NCBI RefSeq assembly: GCF_004134865.1
Contig: NZ_SDPO01000002.1
Span: forward strand, 1,178,001 to 1,242,000
Length of the DNA stretch: 64,000 nucleotides
From: Agromyces fucosus
GTDB taxonomy: Bacteria; Actinomycetota; Actinomycetes; Actinomycetales; Microbacteriaceae
Direction: 5' to 3'
The notes beneath the pieces are model-generated. The model saw only the letters and a list, made by a program, of their open reading frames with translations, searched no databases and was not told the DNA's origin. Of this stretch, positions 16,439-25,250 are shown in pieces. A program made the position numbers and the translations under genes. How positions within the stretch are numbered: position 1 is the stretch's first letter; every line of letters starts with the position of its first letter.

Positions 16439-17488
16439 ATGACCGAGACGCAACCGGCCATCCGCCTCACCGCACTCACCAAGGAGTTCGGGGCGGTCAC
16501 GGCGGTCGACCACGTCGACCTCGAGATCGCGGCCGGCGAGTTCTTCTCGATGCTCGGGCCGTCGGGCTCGGGCAAGACCACGGTGCTGCGGCTCATCGCC
16601 GGCTTCGAACAGCCGAGCGGGGGAACGGTCGAGCTCTTCGGGCAGGATGTCACGAAGCGAGCGCCGTTCGACCGTGATGTCAACACGGTGTTCCAGGACT
16701 ACGCGCTGTTCCCGCATATGAGCGTGCTCGACAACGTGGCCTACGGTCTGCGCGTGCGCGGCCTCGGCCGCAAGGAGCGCAACGAGCGCGCGCTTCGCGC
16801 CCTCGCCTCGGTGCGGCTCGAGCAGATGGCCGGCCGCAAGCCCTCGCAGCTCTCGGGCGGGCAGCGCCAGCGCGTCGCCCTCGCACGGGCCACCGTCGTG
16901 CAGCCGAAGGTGCTGCTGCTCGACGAGCCGCTCGGCGCCCTCGACCTCAAGCTCCGCGAGCAGATGCAGGTCGAGCTGAAGCAGATCCAGCGCGAGCTCG
17001 GCATCACCTTCATCTTCGTCACGCACGACCAGGAGGAGGCGCTCACGCTCTCCGACCGGATCGCGGTGTTCAACGACGGCCGCATCGAGCAGCTCGGCAC
17101 CCCCGCCGAACTCTACGAGCGCCCCCGCTCGCGCTTCGTCGCCGACTTCGTCGGCACCTCGAACCTCTTCGACGCTGACCGCTCACGCACGATCCTCGGA
17201 CGCGAAGGCCACCACTCCGTGCGCCCCGAGAAGATGACCGTGACACGCGACGGCCTGCGCCAGCAGGGAGTCGTCGACGTGCCGGGCACGGTCGTCGAGG
17301 CGATCTACCTCGGCAGCGGCGTGCGCCTCGTCGTCGACCTCGACGACGGCACCCGCGTGACCGTGCTCGAGCAGAACGACCGGGGTCGCCAGCACGACGA
17401 CGAGCGCGGCGACCGCGTCGTGGTCTCGTGGCACGACGACGACGTCGTGCCGCTCGGCATCGAGGTGCTCCCGGGGATCTCGGGCTGA
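16439..17488 (+). CDS. potA: ABC transporter ATPase, spermidine/putrescine type
   Basis: 349 residues. Walker A GPSGSGKTT is at 40-48, LSGGQ signature at 138-142, Walker B LLLDEPLGALD around 160 and the switch histidine in FVTHDQEEAL. A C-terminal TOBE-like domain follows (SVRPEKMTV, then a beta-rich tail). This is the energising subunit for the permeases at 18839 and 19748. Start ATG 16439 is chosen because AAGGAG (16427-16432) is spaced 6 nt from it; an upstream in-frame ATG overlaps the ribosome site. First gene of potA-D-B-C. Confidence 0.9.
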   Translation: MTETQPAIRLTALTKEFGAVTAVDHVDLEIAAGEFFSMLGPSGSGKTTVLRLIAGFEQPSGGTVELFGQDVTKRAPFDRDVNTVFQDYALFPHMSVLDNVAYGLRVRGLGRKERNERALRALASVRLEQMAGRKPSQLSGGQRQRVALARATVVQPKVLLLDEPLGALDLKLREQMQVELKQIQRELGITFIFVTHDQEEALTLSDRIAVFNDGRIEQLGTPAELYERPRSRFVADFVGTSNLFDADRSRTILGREGHHSVRPEKMTVTRDGLRQQGVVDVPGTVVEAIYLGSGVRLVVDLDDGTRVTVLEQNDRGRQHDDERGDRVVVSWHDDDVVPLGIEVLPGISG

Positions 17489-17570
17489 CGCACCACGCAC
17501 GTTCTCGACGACCGCATCGAAGACCAGCACCACAACTGCACCACACGGCACACCAGAAGAGGAGAGAACC

Positions 17571-18752
17571 ATGAAGCGCACCACGCACACGGCACGCCGC
17601 GGCGCGACCGTGGGACTCGCGATCGCCTCGATCGCGATGCTCACCGCCTGCGGCACGACGTCGGGCGGCGGTTCGGACGGCGGCGAGGCCGCCACCGAAC
17701 TCGGCGAGATGGAGGGTCAGGTCTCCCTGCTCGCCTGGCCCGGATACGTCGAGGACGGCTCGAACGACCCCGCCGTCGACTGGGTGACGCCCTTCGAGGA
17801 GGACACCGGCTGCGAGGTCACGACGAAGACCTTCGGCACCTCCGACGAGGCGCTGAACCTCATGAAGACCGGCGACTACGACGTGGTCTCCGCATCGGGC
17901 GACGCGTCGCTCCGCCTCGTCGCCGCCGGCGACGTGGCACCCGTCAACACCGACCTGATCCCGAACTACGAGAACATCTACCCGTTCCTGAAGGACCAGG
18001 CGTGGAACTCGGTCGACGGCGTCGCGTACGGAGTGCCCCACGGCTACGGCGCGAACCTCCTCATGTACAACACCGAGGTCTTCCCGACCGCACCCACCTC
18101 GTGGGACGTCGTCTTCGACGGCTCGAGCGAGTACGCCGGTCAGGTGACGGCGTACGACTCGCCGATCTACATCGCTGACGCCGCGGTCTACCTCATGGCG
18201 CACAACCCCGAGCTCGGCATCGAGAACCCGTACTCCCTCGATGAGGAGCAGCTCGCCGCCGCGGTCGACCTGCTGAAGCAGCAGCGCGAGAACATCGGCG
18301 AGTACTGGTCCGACTACCTCAAGGAGATCCAGGCCTTCACGACCGGCGACACCGTCGTCGGCACGAGCTGGCAGGTCATCGAGAACGTGCTCGAGAGCGA
18401 GGGAGTCGCGACCGACGTCGTGCTGCCCGAAGAGGGCACGACCGGATGGTCGGACACCTGGATGATCGCGTCGGAGTCGAAGAACCCGAACTGCGCGTAC
18501 GCGTGGCTCGACTACATCGCGAGCCCCGAGGCGAACGCCGCGGCCACGTCGTACTTCGGCGAGGCTCCGTCGAGCGACGAGGCCTGCGAGTACCGCGAGG
18601 ACTGCGAGGCGTACCACGCCGGCGACGCCGACTACGCGTCGCAGATCTGGTACTGGTCGACCCCGATCGAGAAGTGCCTCGACGGCCGCACCGACGTGCA
18701 GTGCACCGACTACGCCGCGTGGACCGAGGCGTGGCAGGAGATCAAGGGCTGA
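17571..18752 (+). CDS. potD: ABC transporter substrate-binding lipoprotein, polyamine type
   Basis: 393 residues. Signal peptide with lipobox LTAC (Cys27) and a Gly/Ser linker, then a type II periplasmic-binding fold: LLAWPGYVEDG, TFGTSDEALNLMKTGDYDVVSASGD and VPHGYGANLLMYN. It would capture a polyamine or similar cation on the outer membrane face and deliver it to the permeases. The exact substrate cannot be read from the sequence. Start ATG 17571 has AGAGGAGAG upstream. It is followed by a stable stem-loop before the permease genes. Confidence 0.88.
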   Translation: MKRTTHTARRGATVGLAIASIAMLTACGTTSGGGSDGGEAATELGEMEGQVSLLAWPGYVEDGSNDPAVDWVTPFEEDTGCEVTTKTFGTSDEALNLMKTGDYDVVSASGDASLRLVAAGDVAPVNTDLIPNYENIYPFLKDQAWNSVDGVAYGVPHGYGANLLMYNTEVFPTAPTSWDVVFDGSSEYAGQVTAYDSPIYIADAAVYLMAHNPELGIENPYSLDEEQLAAAVDLLKQQRENIGEYWSDYLKEIQAFTTGDTVVGTSWQVIENVLESEGVATDVVLPEEGTTGWSDTWMIASESKNPNCAYAWLDYIASPEANAAATSYFGEAPSSDEACEYREDCEAYHAGDADYASQIWYWSTPIEKCLDGRTDVQCTDYAAWTEAWQEIKG

Positions 18753-18765
18753 CCCCGCCCACCAC

Positions 18766-18801
18766 GGGCCGGGGGAGACCTCGCGAGGACTCCCTCGGCC
18801 C
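18766..18801 (+). other. Intercistronic stem-loop in the pot operon
   Basis: GGGCCGGGGGAG (18766-18777) pairs with CTCCCTCGGCCC (18790-18801) with one mismatch. The inner CCTCGCGAGG is itself a palindrome. It probably stabilises or attenuates the transcript so that the binding protein exceeds the permeases. Confidence 0.5.
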
Positions 18802-18838
18802 CGCGGCATCCGGATCATTCGACCGACAGGACACGCAT

Positions 18839-19738
18839 TTGACGCACGCGACCGTGCCCCGACCGCGGGAGACCCCGGCACGCCGGGTCTCCGTCTTCCT
18901 CAGCACGCACCCACGCGCCCGGCTCGGCCTGCTGCTCAGCGCACCGCTCTTCTGGCTCGGCATCGTCTACATCGTCGCCCTCGTGCTGCTGCTCGTCACC
19001 GCGTTCTGGTCGGTCGACAGCTTCACGGGCGAGATCACCCAGGAGTGGACGCTCGACAACATCGTCACGGTGATCACCGGCTCGCTGTACCAGACGGTGA
19101 CCCTGCGCACCTTGGGCGTCGCGCTCGCCGTCACGCTCATCGACGTGGCGCTCGCGCTGCCGATCGCGTTCTTCATGGCGAAGGTGGCGACGCCGCGCAT
19201 GCAGCGGATCCTCGTGATCGCGGTGCTGACGCCGCTGTGGGCGAGCTACCTCGTGAAGGCCTACGCCTGGCGGTCGGTGCTCTCGCAGGACGGCATCCTC
19301 GAGTGGCTGCTCGCGCCCTTCGGTGGCAGCACGCCGGGCTACGGCTTGCCCGCGACCATCATCACGCTGTCGTACCTGTGGCTGCCGTACGTGATCCTCC
19401 CGATCTATGCGGGACTCGAGCGCGTGCCAGACTCGCTGCTCGAGGCCTCCTCCGACCTCGGCGGGCGTACCTGGCCGACGCTCCGCCTCGTGGTGTTCCC
19501 GCTCGTGCTGCCGGCGATCATCGCGGGCACGATCTTCAGCTTCGCGCTCTCGCTCGGCGACTACATCACGGTGAACATCGTCGGCGGCGCGAACCAGATG
19601 CTCGGAAACCTCGTCTACACGAACGTCGGCGCGGCGAACAACCTGCCGCTCGCCTCGGCGATCGCGCTCATCCCGATCGTGATCATCTTCGGCTACCTCT
19701 TCCTCGTGCGTCGCACCGGCGCGCTCGACAACCTCTAG
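18839..19738 (+). CDS. potB: ABC transporter permease, polyamine type (PotB-like)
   Basis: 299 residues. Six-helix BPD_transp_1 permease with the cytoplasmic EAA loop LLEASSDLGGRTWPTLRLVVFPL, which contacts the ATPase. It has a long basic N-terminal tail. No ATG is available before the first helix. TTG 18839, preceded by ACAGGACA, is the best start, with GTG at 18854 as an alternative. Located between potD and potC; forms the membrane channel with the next gene. Confidence 0.87.
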   Translation: MTHATVPRPRETPARRVSVFLSTHPRARLGLLLSAPLFWLGIVYIVALVLLLVTAFWSVDSFTGEITQEWTLDNIVTVITGSLYQTVTLRTLGVALAVTLIDVALALPIAFFMAKVATPRMQRILVIAVLTPLWASYLVKAYAWRSVLSQDGILEWLLAPFGGSTPGYGLPATIITLSYLWLPYVILPIYAGLERVPDSLLEASSDLGGRTWPTLRLVVFPLVLPAIIAGTIFSFALSLGDYITVNIVGGANQMLGNLVYTNVGAANNLPLASAIALIPIVIIFGYLFLVRRTGALDNL

Positions 19739-19747
19739 GGGCGACGG

Positions 19748-20548
19748 ATGCGACTCTCCAGACTCTCCCGCACGATGCTCGGCGTCGTGACCGGCGCGAT
19801 CCTCCTGGTCGTCTACGTGCCGCTCTTCGTCGTGCTCGTGAACTCGTTCTCGACGTCGACGTCGCTCACCTGGCCGCCGCCCGGCTTCACGCTCGAGTGG
19901 TGGGGCCGCGCGTTCCAGAGCGCCGGCGCCATGGAGGCCGTGGCGACGAGCGTGCAGATCGCGGTGATCGCCACGATCGTCTCGCTCGTGCTGGGCACCC
20001 TCATCTCGCTCGCCCTGCAGCGCTTCGAGTTCTTCGGGCGCGAGGCGATCAGCCTGCTCGTGATCCTGCCGATCGCACTCCCGGGCATCATCACGGGTAT
20101 CGCGCTCAACAACTTCTTCCGCACGATCATGGGGGTGCCGCTCTCGATCTGGACGATCGTGATCGCGCACGCGACGTTCTGCATCGTCACGGTGTTCAAC
20201 AACGTCATCGCGCGGCTCCGGCGGCAGGGCACCAACCTCGAGGAGGCCTCGGCCGACCTCGGCGGCGGTGTGTGGACGACCTTCCGGCTCGTGACCTTCC
20301 CGCAGTTGCGCTCGGCGCTGCTCGCGGGCGGACTGCTCGCCTTCGCCCTCTCCTTCGACGAGATCATCGTGACGACGTTCACGGCCGGATCGGGGGTGAC
20401 GACGCTGCCGATCTTCATCCTGAACAACATGTTCCGGCCGAACCAGGCGCCCATCGTGTCGGTCATCGCGGTCGTGCTCGTGCTCGTCTCGATCATCCCG
20501 ATCTACATCGCGCAGCGGCTCTCGGGATCGGAGGCTGAGAAGCGCTGA
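19748..20548 (+). CDS. potC: ABC transporter permease, polyamine type (PotC-like)
   Basis: 266 residues. Six-helix permease, with the first helix TGAILLVVYVPLFVVLVNSF and the EAA loop NLEEASADLGGGVWTTFRLVTFPQ. It starts 9 bp after potB, so the two are surely co-translated. The operon ends with a terminator at 20576-20606. Confidence 0.88.
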   Translation: MRLSRLSRTMLGVVTGAILLVVYVPLFVVLVNSFSTSTSLTWPPPGFTLEWWGRAFQSAGAMEAVATSVQIAVIATIVSLVLGTLISLALQRFEFFGREAISLLVILPIALPGIITGIALNNFFRTIMGVPLSIWTIVIAHATFCIVTVFNNVIARLRRQGTNLEEASADLGGGVWTTFRLVTFPQLRSALLAGGLLAFALSFDEIIVTTFTAGSGVTTLPIFILNNMFRPNQAPIVSVIAVVLVLVSIIPIYIAQRLSGSEAEKR

Positions 20549-20575
20549 GGTGTGACGAGCGGATGCCGCAAGCAG

Positions 20576-20606
20576 ACGAGGGGCCCGCCGGTGGCGGGTC
20601 CCTCGT
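20576..20606 (+). terminator. Terminator of the pot operon
   Basis: ACGAGGGGCCCGCC (20576-20589) pairs with GGCGGGTCCCTCGT (20593-20606), 13 of 14 bp, with loop GGT. Confidence 0.7.
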
Positions 20607-20656
20607 GGTGTGCAGCGGTGGCCGTCGAGGCGGCGTGCGGCAGTGTTCAGCCGGGC

Positions 20657-21421
20657 TCAGGCTCGGTTGCGACCGCGGCCGTGGCCCTCGTGACCGTCGT
20701 GGCCGCGATGGCCGTGGTCACCGCGCTCGTGCGGGTGACCGGGTCGGCCGGCATCTCCGTGCACGTGGACATGCACGTGGACGTCGTTGCGAGTGGGGCC
20801 GTGCCCGTGCCCGTGCCCGTCGCCGTGGCCGTGGCCGCACCGACCGTGGCCGGCGTCGTGCCCTTCGCCGTGACGGTGGCCTTCGCCGCCGTGACGCCGG
20901 CCGAAGCCCTCACCGTGCTGACGTCGGCCGAAGCCCTCGCCGCCGTGACGGCGGCCGAAGCCGCGTCGGTGCCCACGCGGCATCCGCTCGCCATCGACCC
21001 AACCGAGTTCGCCGGCGATGGCCTCGAGCGAGGCCATGGTCGTGGCGAAGTCCTCGGGGCTGACGGCGCCGGCGACCTTCGCGCGGAGCGTTGCGACGCG
21101 CTCCTGCAGTGAGGCACGAGCGGTCTCGCCGGCCTCGGTCAGGCGCCAGGCGCCGGGCTCGCCCTCGACCCATCCGCGTTCGACGAGCGGCTCGACGCGC
21201 TCGGGGCGCGCTGCGAGCTTCTCGCTCATGCGGGGGTCGGTGACGGTGCCCGCCACGAGGTTGAGGCGCCGCCAGTCGCGGCGAGTGAGGCCCTCTTCGG
21301 CGAAGAGATCGCCCATCGCCTCGTCGAGGCGGCGGTCGATGACCTTGAGCCAGAAGCCGAAGGGGCGGGGGCTCGCGGGGCCGTTGGTGCTGTTGTTCTG
21401 AGTGTTGTCGGGGGTGGTCAT
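20657..21421 (-). CDS. MarR/PadR-like winged-helix protein with histidine-rich tail
   Basis: 254 residues. Residues ~20-140 look like a MarR-type winged helix (VIDRRLDEAMGDLFAEEGLTRRDW, ERGWVEGEPGAWRLTEAGETAR). From about residue 150 to the end the protein is Gly/His/Arg-rich, with three tandem GFGRR-containing repeats and then long GHGHGDGHGHG-type and VHVHVHVHG stretches. Such tails bind Ni, Zn, Co or Cu. Start ATG 21421 has AAAGGAA. It is divergent from a second His-rich MarR protein across a palindromic promoter region. Likely a metal-sensing or metal-buffering regulator (inference); the target genes are unknown. Confidence 0.75.
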   Translation of the reverse strand: MTTPDNTQNNSTNGPASPRPFGFWLKVIDRRLDEAMGDLFAEEGLTRRDWRRLNLVAGTVTDPRMSEKLAARPERVEPLVERGWVEGEPGAWRLTEAGETARASLQERVATLRAKVAGAVSPEDFATTMASLEAIAGELGWVDGERMPRGHRRGFGRRHGGEGFGRRQHGEGFGRRHGGEGHRHGEGHDAGHGRCGHGHGDGHGHGHGPTRNDVHVHVHVHGDAGRPGHPHERGDHGHRGHDGHEGHGRGRNRA

Positions 21422-21555
21422 GGGTGTTCCTTTCGTGACGCGGAGCGCGTCGGTGTCGCGGGCGGCACTGGAGGCTCGCCCGCAGAGGGCGGGTGCGCTC
21501 GGGCGGCGTCGCCTCAGTCGGCGTTCGCTTCGACCCGGGTGGAGCACCCGATCAA

Positions 21556-21596
21556 TTGCATGCACTGTAGCATGTATATGTACAATGACATACATG
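21556..21596. promoter_or_regulatory. Shared divergent promoter/operator of the two His-rich regulators
   Basis: AT-rich island in a GC-rich background. It has the palindrome TGCATGCA (21557-21564) and a larger inverted repeat, CATGTAT (21571-21577) with ATACATG (21590-21596). TTGCAT (21556-21561) and TACAAT (21581-21586) form a possible promoter whose start point would fall at the ATG 21594. Confidence 0.6.
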
Positions 21597-22328
21597 AACG
21601 CATCGAGTCAAGTCCCTCCCGGGGAACGTTCAGGGTCGGATGCCGCGGGCGCAGCCCCGAACGACCCGATCACCGTGATCGAGCAGGCCCTCGTCACGAT
21701 GCGCCGCGATCAGGAACGCCGGCGGCTCCAGCGCCGGGCCGAGCACTTCGGGCAGGAGGGCCACGACGGGCACGGGGGCGGGCACTCGCACGACCACCCG
21801 CACGACCACGGGCCCGACGGGTACCATACTGCGGAGCATCCGGGGCACGCCGACCACGAGCGCGGCGAGGGGGCCGAGCCCGACGACCGTCGAGGCCACC
21901 GCGGCGGTCGCGGGGGACCCGAAGGCTGGGGCGGGCGAGGTCGCGGGCGAGGCCCGGGTGGCGGTCCCGGCCGGCACGCGCTCGCGCACGCTGCGCGCTT
22001 CCGCCTGCTCGATGCGCTCGAGGGCGCCGAGCGCCCGCCCTCGGTGAGCCAGCTCGCCGAGGCGATCGGCGTCGATCAGCCGCGGGCGAGCCGGCTCGTG
22101 CAGGCGGCCGTCGAGGCGGGGCATGTGCGCCGTGAGGCGGACCCATCCGATGCCCGGCGGAGCGCCCTCGTGCTCACGGCCTCCGGCCGGAAGCTGCTGG
22201 AGAGCGCCCGAGACACGCGCCGCGGTGCCGTCGAGACCGCGCTCGCCGCCTTCACTCCCGAGGAGACCGCCGAGTTCGCGCGTCTGCTCTCGCGCTTCAT
22301 CGCCGACTGGCCGCGCGACGAGGGCTAG
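21594..22328 (+). CDS. MarR family regulator with internal histidine-rich segment
   Basis: ~244 residues. The N-terminal part has a basic helix (ALVTMRRDQERRRLQRRAEHF). A His/Asp/Gly-rich metal-binding stretch follows (residues ~55-120, e.g. GHSHDHPHDHGPDGYHTAEH), then a Gly/Arg hinge. The C-terminal half is a MarR winged helix: HAARFRLLDALEGAERPPSV, SQLAEAIGVDQPRASRLVQAAVEAGHV, DARRSALVLTASGRKLL. ATG 21594 sits 8 nt after TACAAT, suggesting a leaderless message; ATG 21585 in the same frame overlaps that box. Divergent from the other His-rich regulator and followed closely by a TetR gene. Confidence 0.8.
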   Translation: MNASSQVPPGERSGSDAAGAAPNDPITVIEQALVTMRRDQERRRLQRRAEHFGQEGHDGHGGGHSHDHPHDHGPDGYHTAEHPGHADHERGEGAEPDDRRGHRGGRGGPEGWGGRGRGRGPGGGPGRHALAHAARFRLLDALEGAERPPSVSQLAEAIGVDQPRASRLVQAAVEAGHVRREADPSDARRSALVLTASGRKLLESARDTRRGAVETALAAFTPEETAEFARLLSRFIADWPRDEG

Positions 22329-22353
22329 ACGCATCCGCACAGGAGGGAACCCC

Positions 22354-22998
22354 GTGGCCGAAGTCCATGACGACGCGCGCGGCAGGCCGGCTGCCGAGCG
22401 CGCCCTGCGCCCGCAGGCCCGCACCACCGAGCGCCGCGAGGCCGTGCTGAAGGCGGCGATGAACGTGTTCGGCGCCCGCGGGTACAACAAGGGCGCCCTT
22501 GTCGAGGTGGCCGAGCAGGCCGGGATGACCCATGCCGGCGTGCTGCATCACTTCGGCAGCAAGGAGGGGCTGCTCGTCGCGATGCTGAAGTACCGCGACG
22601 GCGAGGAGGTCGCGGGCGTGCCCGCCCGTGCGCAGACCGAGGGCCCGGCGTTCCTGCAGCATCTCGTCGACACGGTCGAGGAGAACTCGCGCCGTCGCGG
22701 CGTCGTGCAGGCCTACGCCGTGCTGTCGGGGGAGTCGGTCACCGACGGGCATCCGGCGCACGAGTACTTCCAGGCGCGCCTCGACGTGCTGCGCGAGAAG
22801 ATCGCCGGCGTGCTCGGCGAGGTCACCGGCAACACCGACCCCGACGACCTCGCCGACTCGGCCTCCGCCCTCATCGCCGTGATGGACGGACTGCAGGTGC
22901 AGTGGCTCCTGAACCCCGACGCCGTCGACATGACCCGCATCGTGGGCCGCACGCTCGACGAGACCGTCGCCCGTCTGAGTGCGCGGGCGGGCGACTGA
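22354..22998 (+). CDS. TetR family regulator
   Basis: 214 residues. Helix-turn-helix AVLKAAMNVFGARGYNKGALVEVAEQAG, MTHAGVLHHFGSKEGLL; then a helical effector domain. Start GTG 22354 has AGGAGGG at the right distance. It starts 25 bp after the MarR gene and so is probably co-transcribed with it. The convergent MFS gene ends 3 bp from its stop codon. Target unknown. Confidence 0.87.
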   Translation: MAEVHDDARGRPAAERALRPQARTTERREAVLKAAMNVFGARGYNKGALVEVAEQAGMTHAGVLHHFGSKEGLLVAMLKYRDGEEVAGVPARAQTEGPAFLQHLVDTVEENSRRRGVVQAYAVLSGESVTDGHPAHEYFQARLDVLREKIAGVLGEVTGNTDPDDLADSASALIAVMDGLQVQWLLNPDAVDMTRIVGRTLDETVARLSARAGD

Positions 22999-23001
22999 CC
23001 G

Positions 23002-24408
23002 CTACCTCGTCGGTGCGCTCGCCTTCACGGGGATGAGGAGCGCGAGCCCCAGCGCGATCACGAGCACGATGCCGAGGATGCCGTAGTACGGCTCGCCGCC
23101 GATCGTGACGAAGAGTGCGAAGGCGGTCGGCGCGAGGAAGCTCACGGCGCGACCGGTCGTGGCGTAGAGGCCGAAGACCTCGCCCTCGCGACCGGCGGGG
23201 ATGAGGCGGGCGAGGAAGGTACGGCTCGCCGACTGCGCGGGTCCCACGAAGAGGCAGAGCGCGAGGCCCGCGGTCCAGAACACGATCTGCCCGCCGTCGT
23301 GCAGGAAGAACACGATGAGCCCGCTCACCACGAGCCCGATGAGGGCCGCCATGATCACCGGCTTCGCGCCGAGCTTGTCGTCGAGCGCGCCGACGGCGAT
23401 CGTCGAGATGCCGGCCACGACGTTCGCCGCGATGGCGAAGATGATGACCTCGCCGGCAGAGAACCCGAAGACGGATGCCGCGAGCACGCCGCCGAACGTG
23501 AAGACGCCCGCGAGGCCGTCGCGGAAGACCGCGCTCGCCAGCAGGAACCAGACGGTGTTGCGCTGCTCATTCCAGAGCCGCTTGATGTCGCGGCCGAGGC
23601 GCGCGTAGGAGGCGAAGAAGCCGATCTTCTCCCGCTCGACGGCGGCGGGGTTGCGGTACTCGGGCACCGCGAACAGCACGGGCAGGGCGAACAGGCCGAA
23701 CCACAGGGCGGAGACGAGCATCGTGACGCGCACGTCCATGCCGTTCTCGCCGGTGACCCCGAAGAGGCCGACCTCGGGCTGGATGAAGCCGAAGTACACG
23801 ACGAGCAGCAGCACGATGCCGCCGACGTATCCCATGCCCCAGCCGAAGCCCGAGACCTTGCCGATCGAGCGGGGCGTGGAGACCTGCACGAGCATGGCGT
23901 TGTAGTTGACGCCCGCGAACTCGAAGAAGACGTTGCCGGCGGCCACCAGGAACAGGCCGAGCAGCAGGTACTCGGGGCCGGGCTGCACGAAGAACATCGC
24001 GACCGTGATGGCGACGACGATGTAGGTGTTGACCGCGAGCCAGAACTTGCGACGGCCGCTCGTGTCGGAGCGCTGGCCCGTGATGGGTGCGAGCAGCGCG
24101 ATGAGCAGGCCGGCGATCGCGAGCGCCCAGCCGAGCTGCGCCTCGACGGTGCCCTTCGGACCGAACGACTCGCTCGTGAGGTACACCGTGAACACGAACG
24201 TCGTGACGACCGCGTTGAACGCCGCCGATCCCCAGTCCCACAAGCCCCATGCGAAGATCCGCCCCTTGCGGGCTCCGGCTTCGGCGACGGCCTCGACCTG
24301 CCCGGTCGCCACCCCGATCGTCGCCGCGGCCCCGTCGGCCGGGGTGAGGTGCGAGGGCGGGAAGTTGCGGGGCGCTTCGGGTGAGCGCGGCGCGTCGGGA
24401 TCGGTCAT
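23002..24408 (-). CDS. MFS transporter, UMF1 (Atg22-like) family
   Basis: 468 residues. A ~50-residue polar N-terminus is followed by about 12 membrane helices. The opening KGRIFAWGLWDWGSAAFNAVVTTFVFTVYL is the signature of the UMF1/vacuole-effluxer-like MFS group. PITGQRSDTSGRRKFWL corresponds to MFS motif A. Bacterial substrates are unknown. Start ATG 24408 follows a weak ribosome site; the next in-frame start would remove only part of the polar tail. Confidence 0.85.
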   Translation of the reverse strand: MTDPDAPRSPEAPRNFPPSHLTPADGAAATIGVATGQVEAVAEAGARKGRIFAWGLWDWGSAAFNAVVTTFVFTVYLTSESFGPKGTVEAQLGWALAIAGLLIALLAPITGQRSDTSGRRKFWLAVNTYIVVAITVAMFFVQPGPEYLLLGLFLVAAGNVFFEFAGVNYNAMLVQVSTPRSIGKVSGFGWGMGYVGGIVLLLVVYFGFIQPEVGLFGVTGENGMDVRVTMLVSALWFGLFALPVLFAVPEYRNPAAVEREKIGFFASYARLGRDIKRLWNEQRNTVWFLLASAVFRDGLAGVFTFGGVLAASVFGFSAGEVIIFAIAANVVAGISTIAVGALDDKLGAKPVIMAALIGLVVSGLIVFFLHDGGQIVFWTAGLALCLFVGPAQSASRTFLARLIPAGREGEVFGLYATTGRAVSFLAPTAFALFVTIGGEPYYGILGIVLVIALGLALLIPVKASAPTR

Positions 24409-24549
24409 GGGCTGCAGTCTCGTTCTCTCAGGTGAACAGCGGGTGGCGGATGCCGCGGCCGGGCGCGACCCGGGCGGCCTCGCTCGCACGAGCCGGGGTC
24501 CTCATCGACCCGAGGGCACTGTATCGCTGCTGCGGACCCCGCCGCTCAC

Positions 24550-24576
24550 GGCTCGCGGCCTGCCCGGCCGCGAGCC
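24550..24576 (-). terminator. Terminator of the lipoprotein gene
   Basis: Perfect 11-bp stem GGCTCGCGGCC (24550-24560) / GGCCGCGAGCC (24566-24576) just past the stop codon at 24584 on the minus strand. Confidence 0.65.
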
Positions 24577-24583
24577 GGGTCGC

Positions 24584-25144
24584 CTACTGCAGTTCGCGCA
24601 CCTCTCGGAGCAGGCGGTTGTCGCCCACGAAGTGCAGCACGCCGGAGTCGAGCAGCACCGACGGCTGGTAGTTCGCGTCGTAGTCCGCCGGCGCCTGGTA
24701 GCTGCCGTCGCCCTGGTGGGTGTCCTCGAACCAGCCCTCGGCCTGCAGCTGATCGAGCCACGCCTGGCCCTGGTCGCCGACCTCGAGCCGGGCGTACCAG
24801 ACGGCGACATCGCTGTTCGGCTTGTTCCAGACGCAGACGAGCGCGCCCTCGTCGGCCATGCGCTCCATGGCAGGGCCGAGGAGGAACGGATCATCCCGGG
24901 GCTCGTGGCCCTCGGCGGCGAGCCGCGTGTATTCGGCGTCGGTGAGCACGGTGTCGCAGCTGAGCGCACCGGCCTCCGGATCGGAAGGTGCCTCCGTGGC
25001 GGTGGCAGCGGGATCAGCCGTCGCCGAGGCCTCCGGGGCGGCGCCGGAGGCGGACGGCGCGGGCGCGCCGGCGCCGCAGCCGGTGAGGACGAGGGCGAGC
25101 GCGCCGGCGGCGATCGTCGCGAGGAGTGTGGTTCGAGATGCCAT
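24584..25144 (-). CDS. Hypothetical lipoprotein
   Basis: 186 residues. Signal peptide with lipobox LTGC (Cys23), then an Ala/Pro/Thr-rich linker (~40 residues) and a ~120-residue extracytoplasmic domain with two cysteines (LSCDTVL and ALVCVWNKP) that could form a disulphide. The spacing and the CVW context recall small actinobacterial lipoproteins of the DUF3558 type, but I am not sure. ATG 25144 lies 7 nt after TATTCT, so the message may be leaderless. Function unknown. Confidence 0.75.
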   Translation of the reverse strand: MASRTTLLATIAAGALALVLTGCGAGAPAPSASGAAPEASATADPAATATEAPSDPEAGALSCDTVLTDAEYTRLAAEGHEPRDDPFLLGPAMERMADEGALVCVWNKPNSDVAVWYARLEVGDQGQAWLDQLQAEGWFEDTHQGDGSYQAPADYDANYQPSVLLDSGVLHFVGDNRLLREVRELQ

Positions 25145-25250
25145 GCCCAGAGAATAGGAACATATCTTCCTATTCGCAACGGATGTGCTCGAACCGTGAC
25201 CCCATCTCAGGGATACCCCTGACATCGCCCGGCCCTCAGACGCTCACCGC

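Noticed and set aside
19045..20538. A ~500-codon frame across potB and potC
   Set aside because: Arg/Ala-rich shadow frame; the permease frames show six clean helices and EAA loops.
20870..20980. Tandem GCCGAAGCCCTC-like repeats, considered as a possible CRISPR or minisatellite
   Set aside because: They encode in-frame GFGRR repeats of the His-rich protein; there are no spacers and no cas genes.
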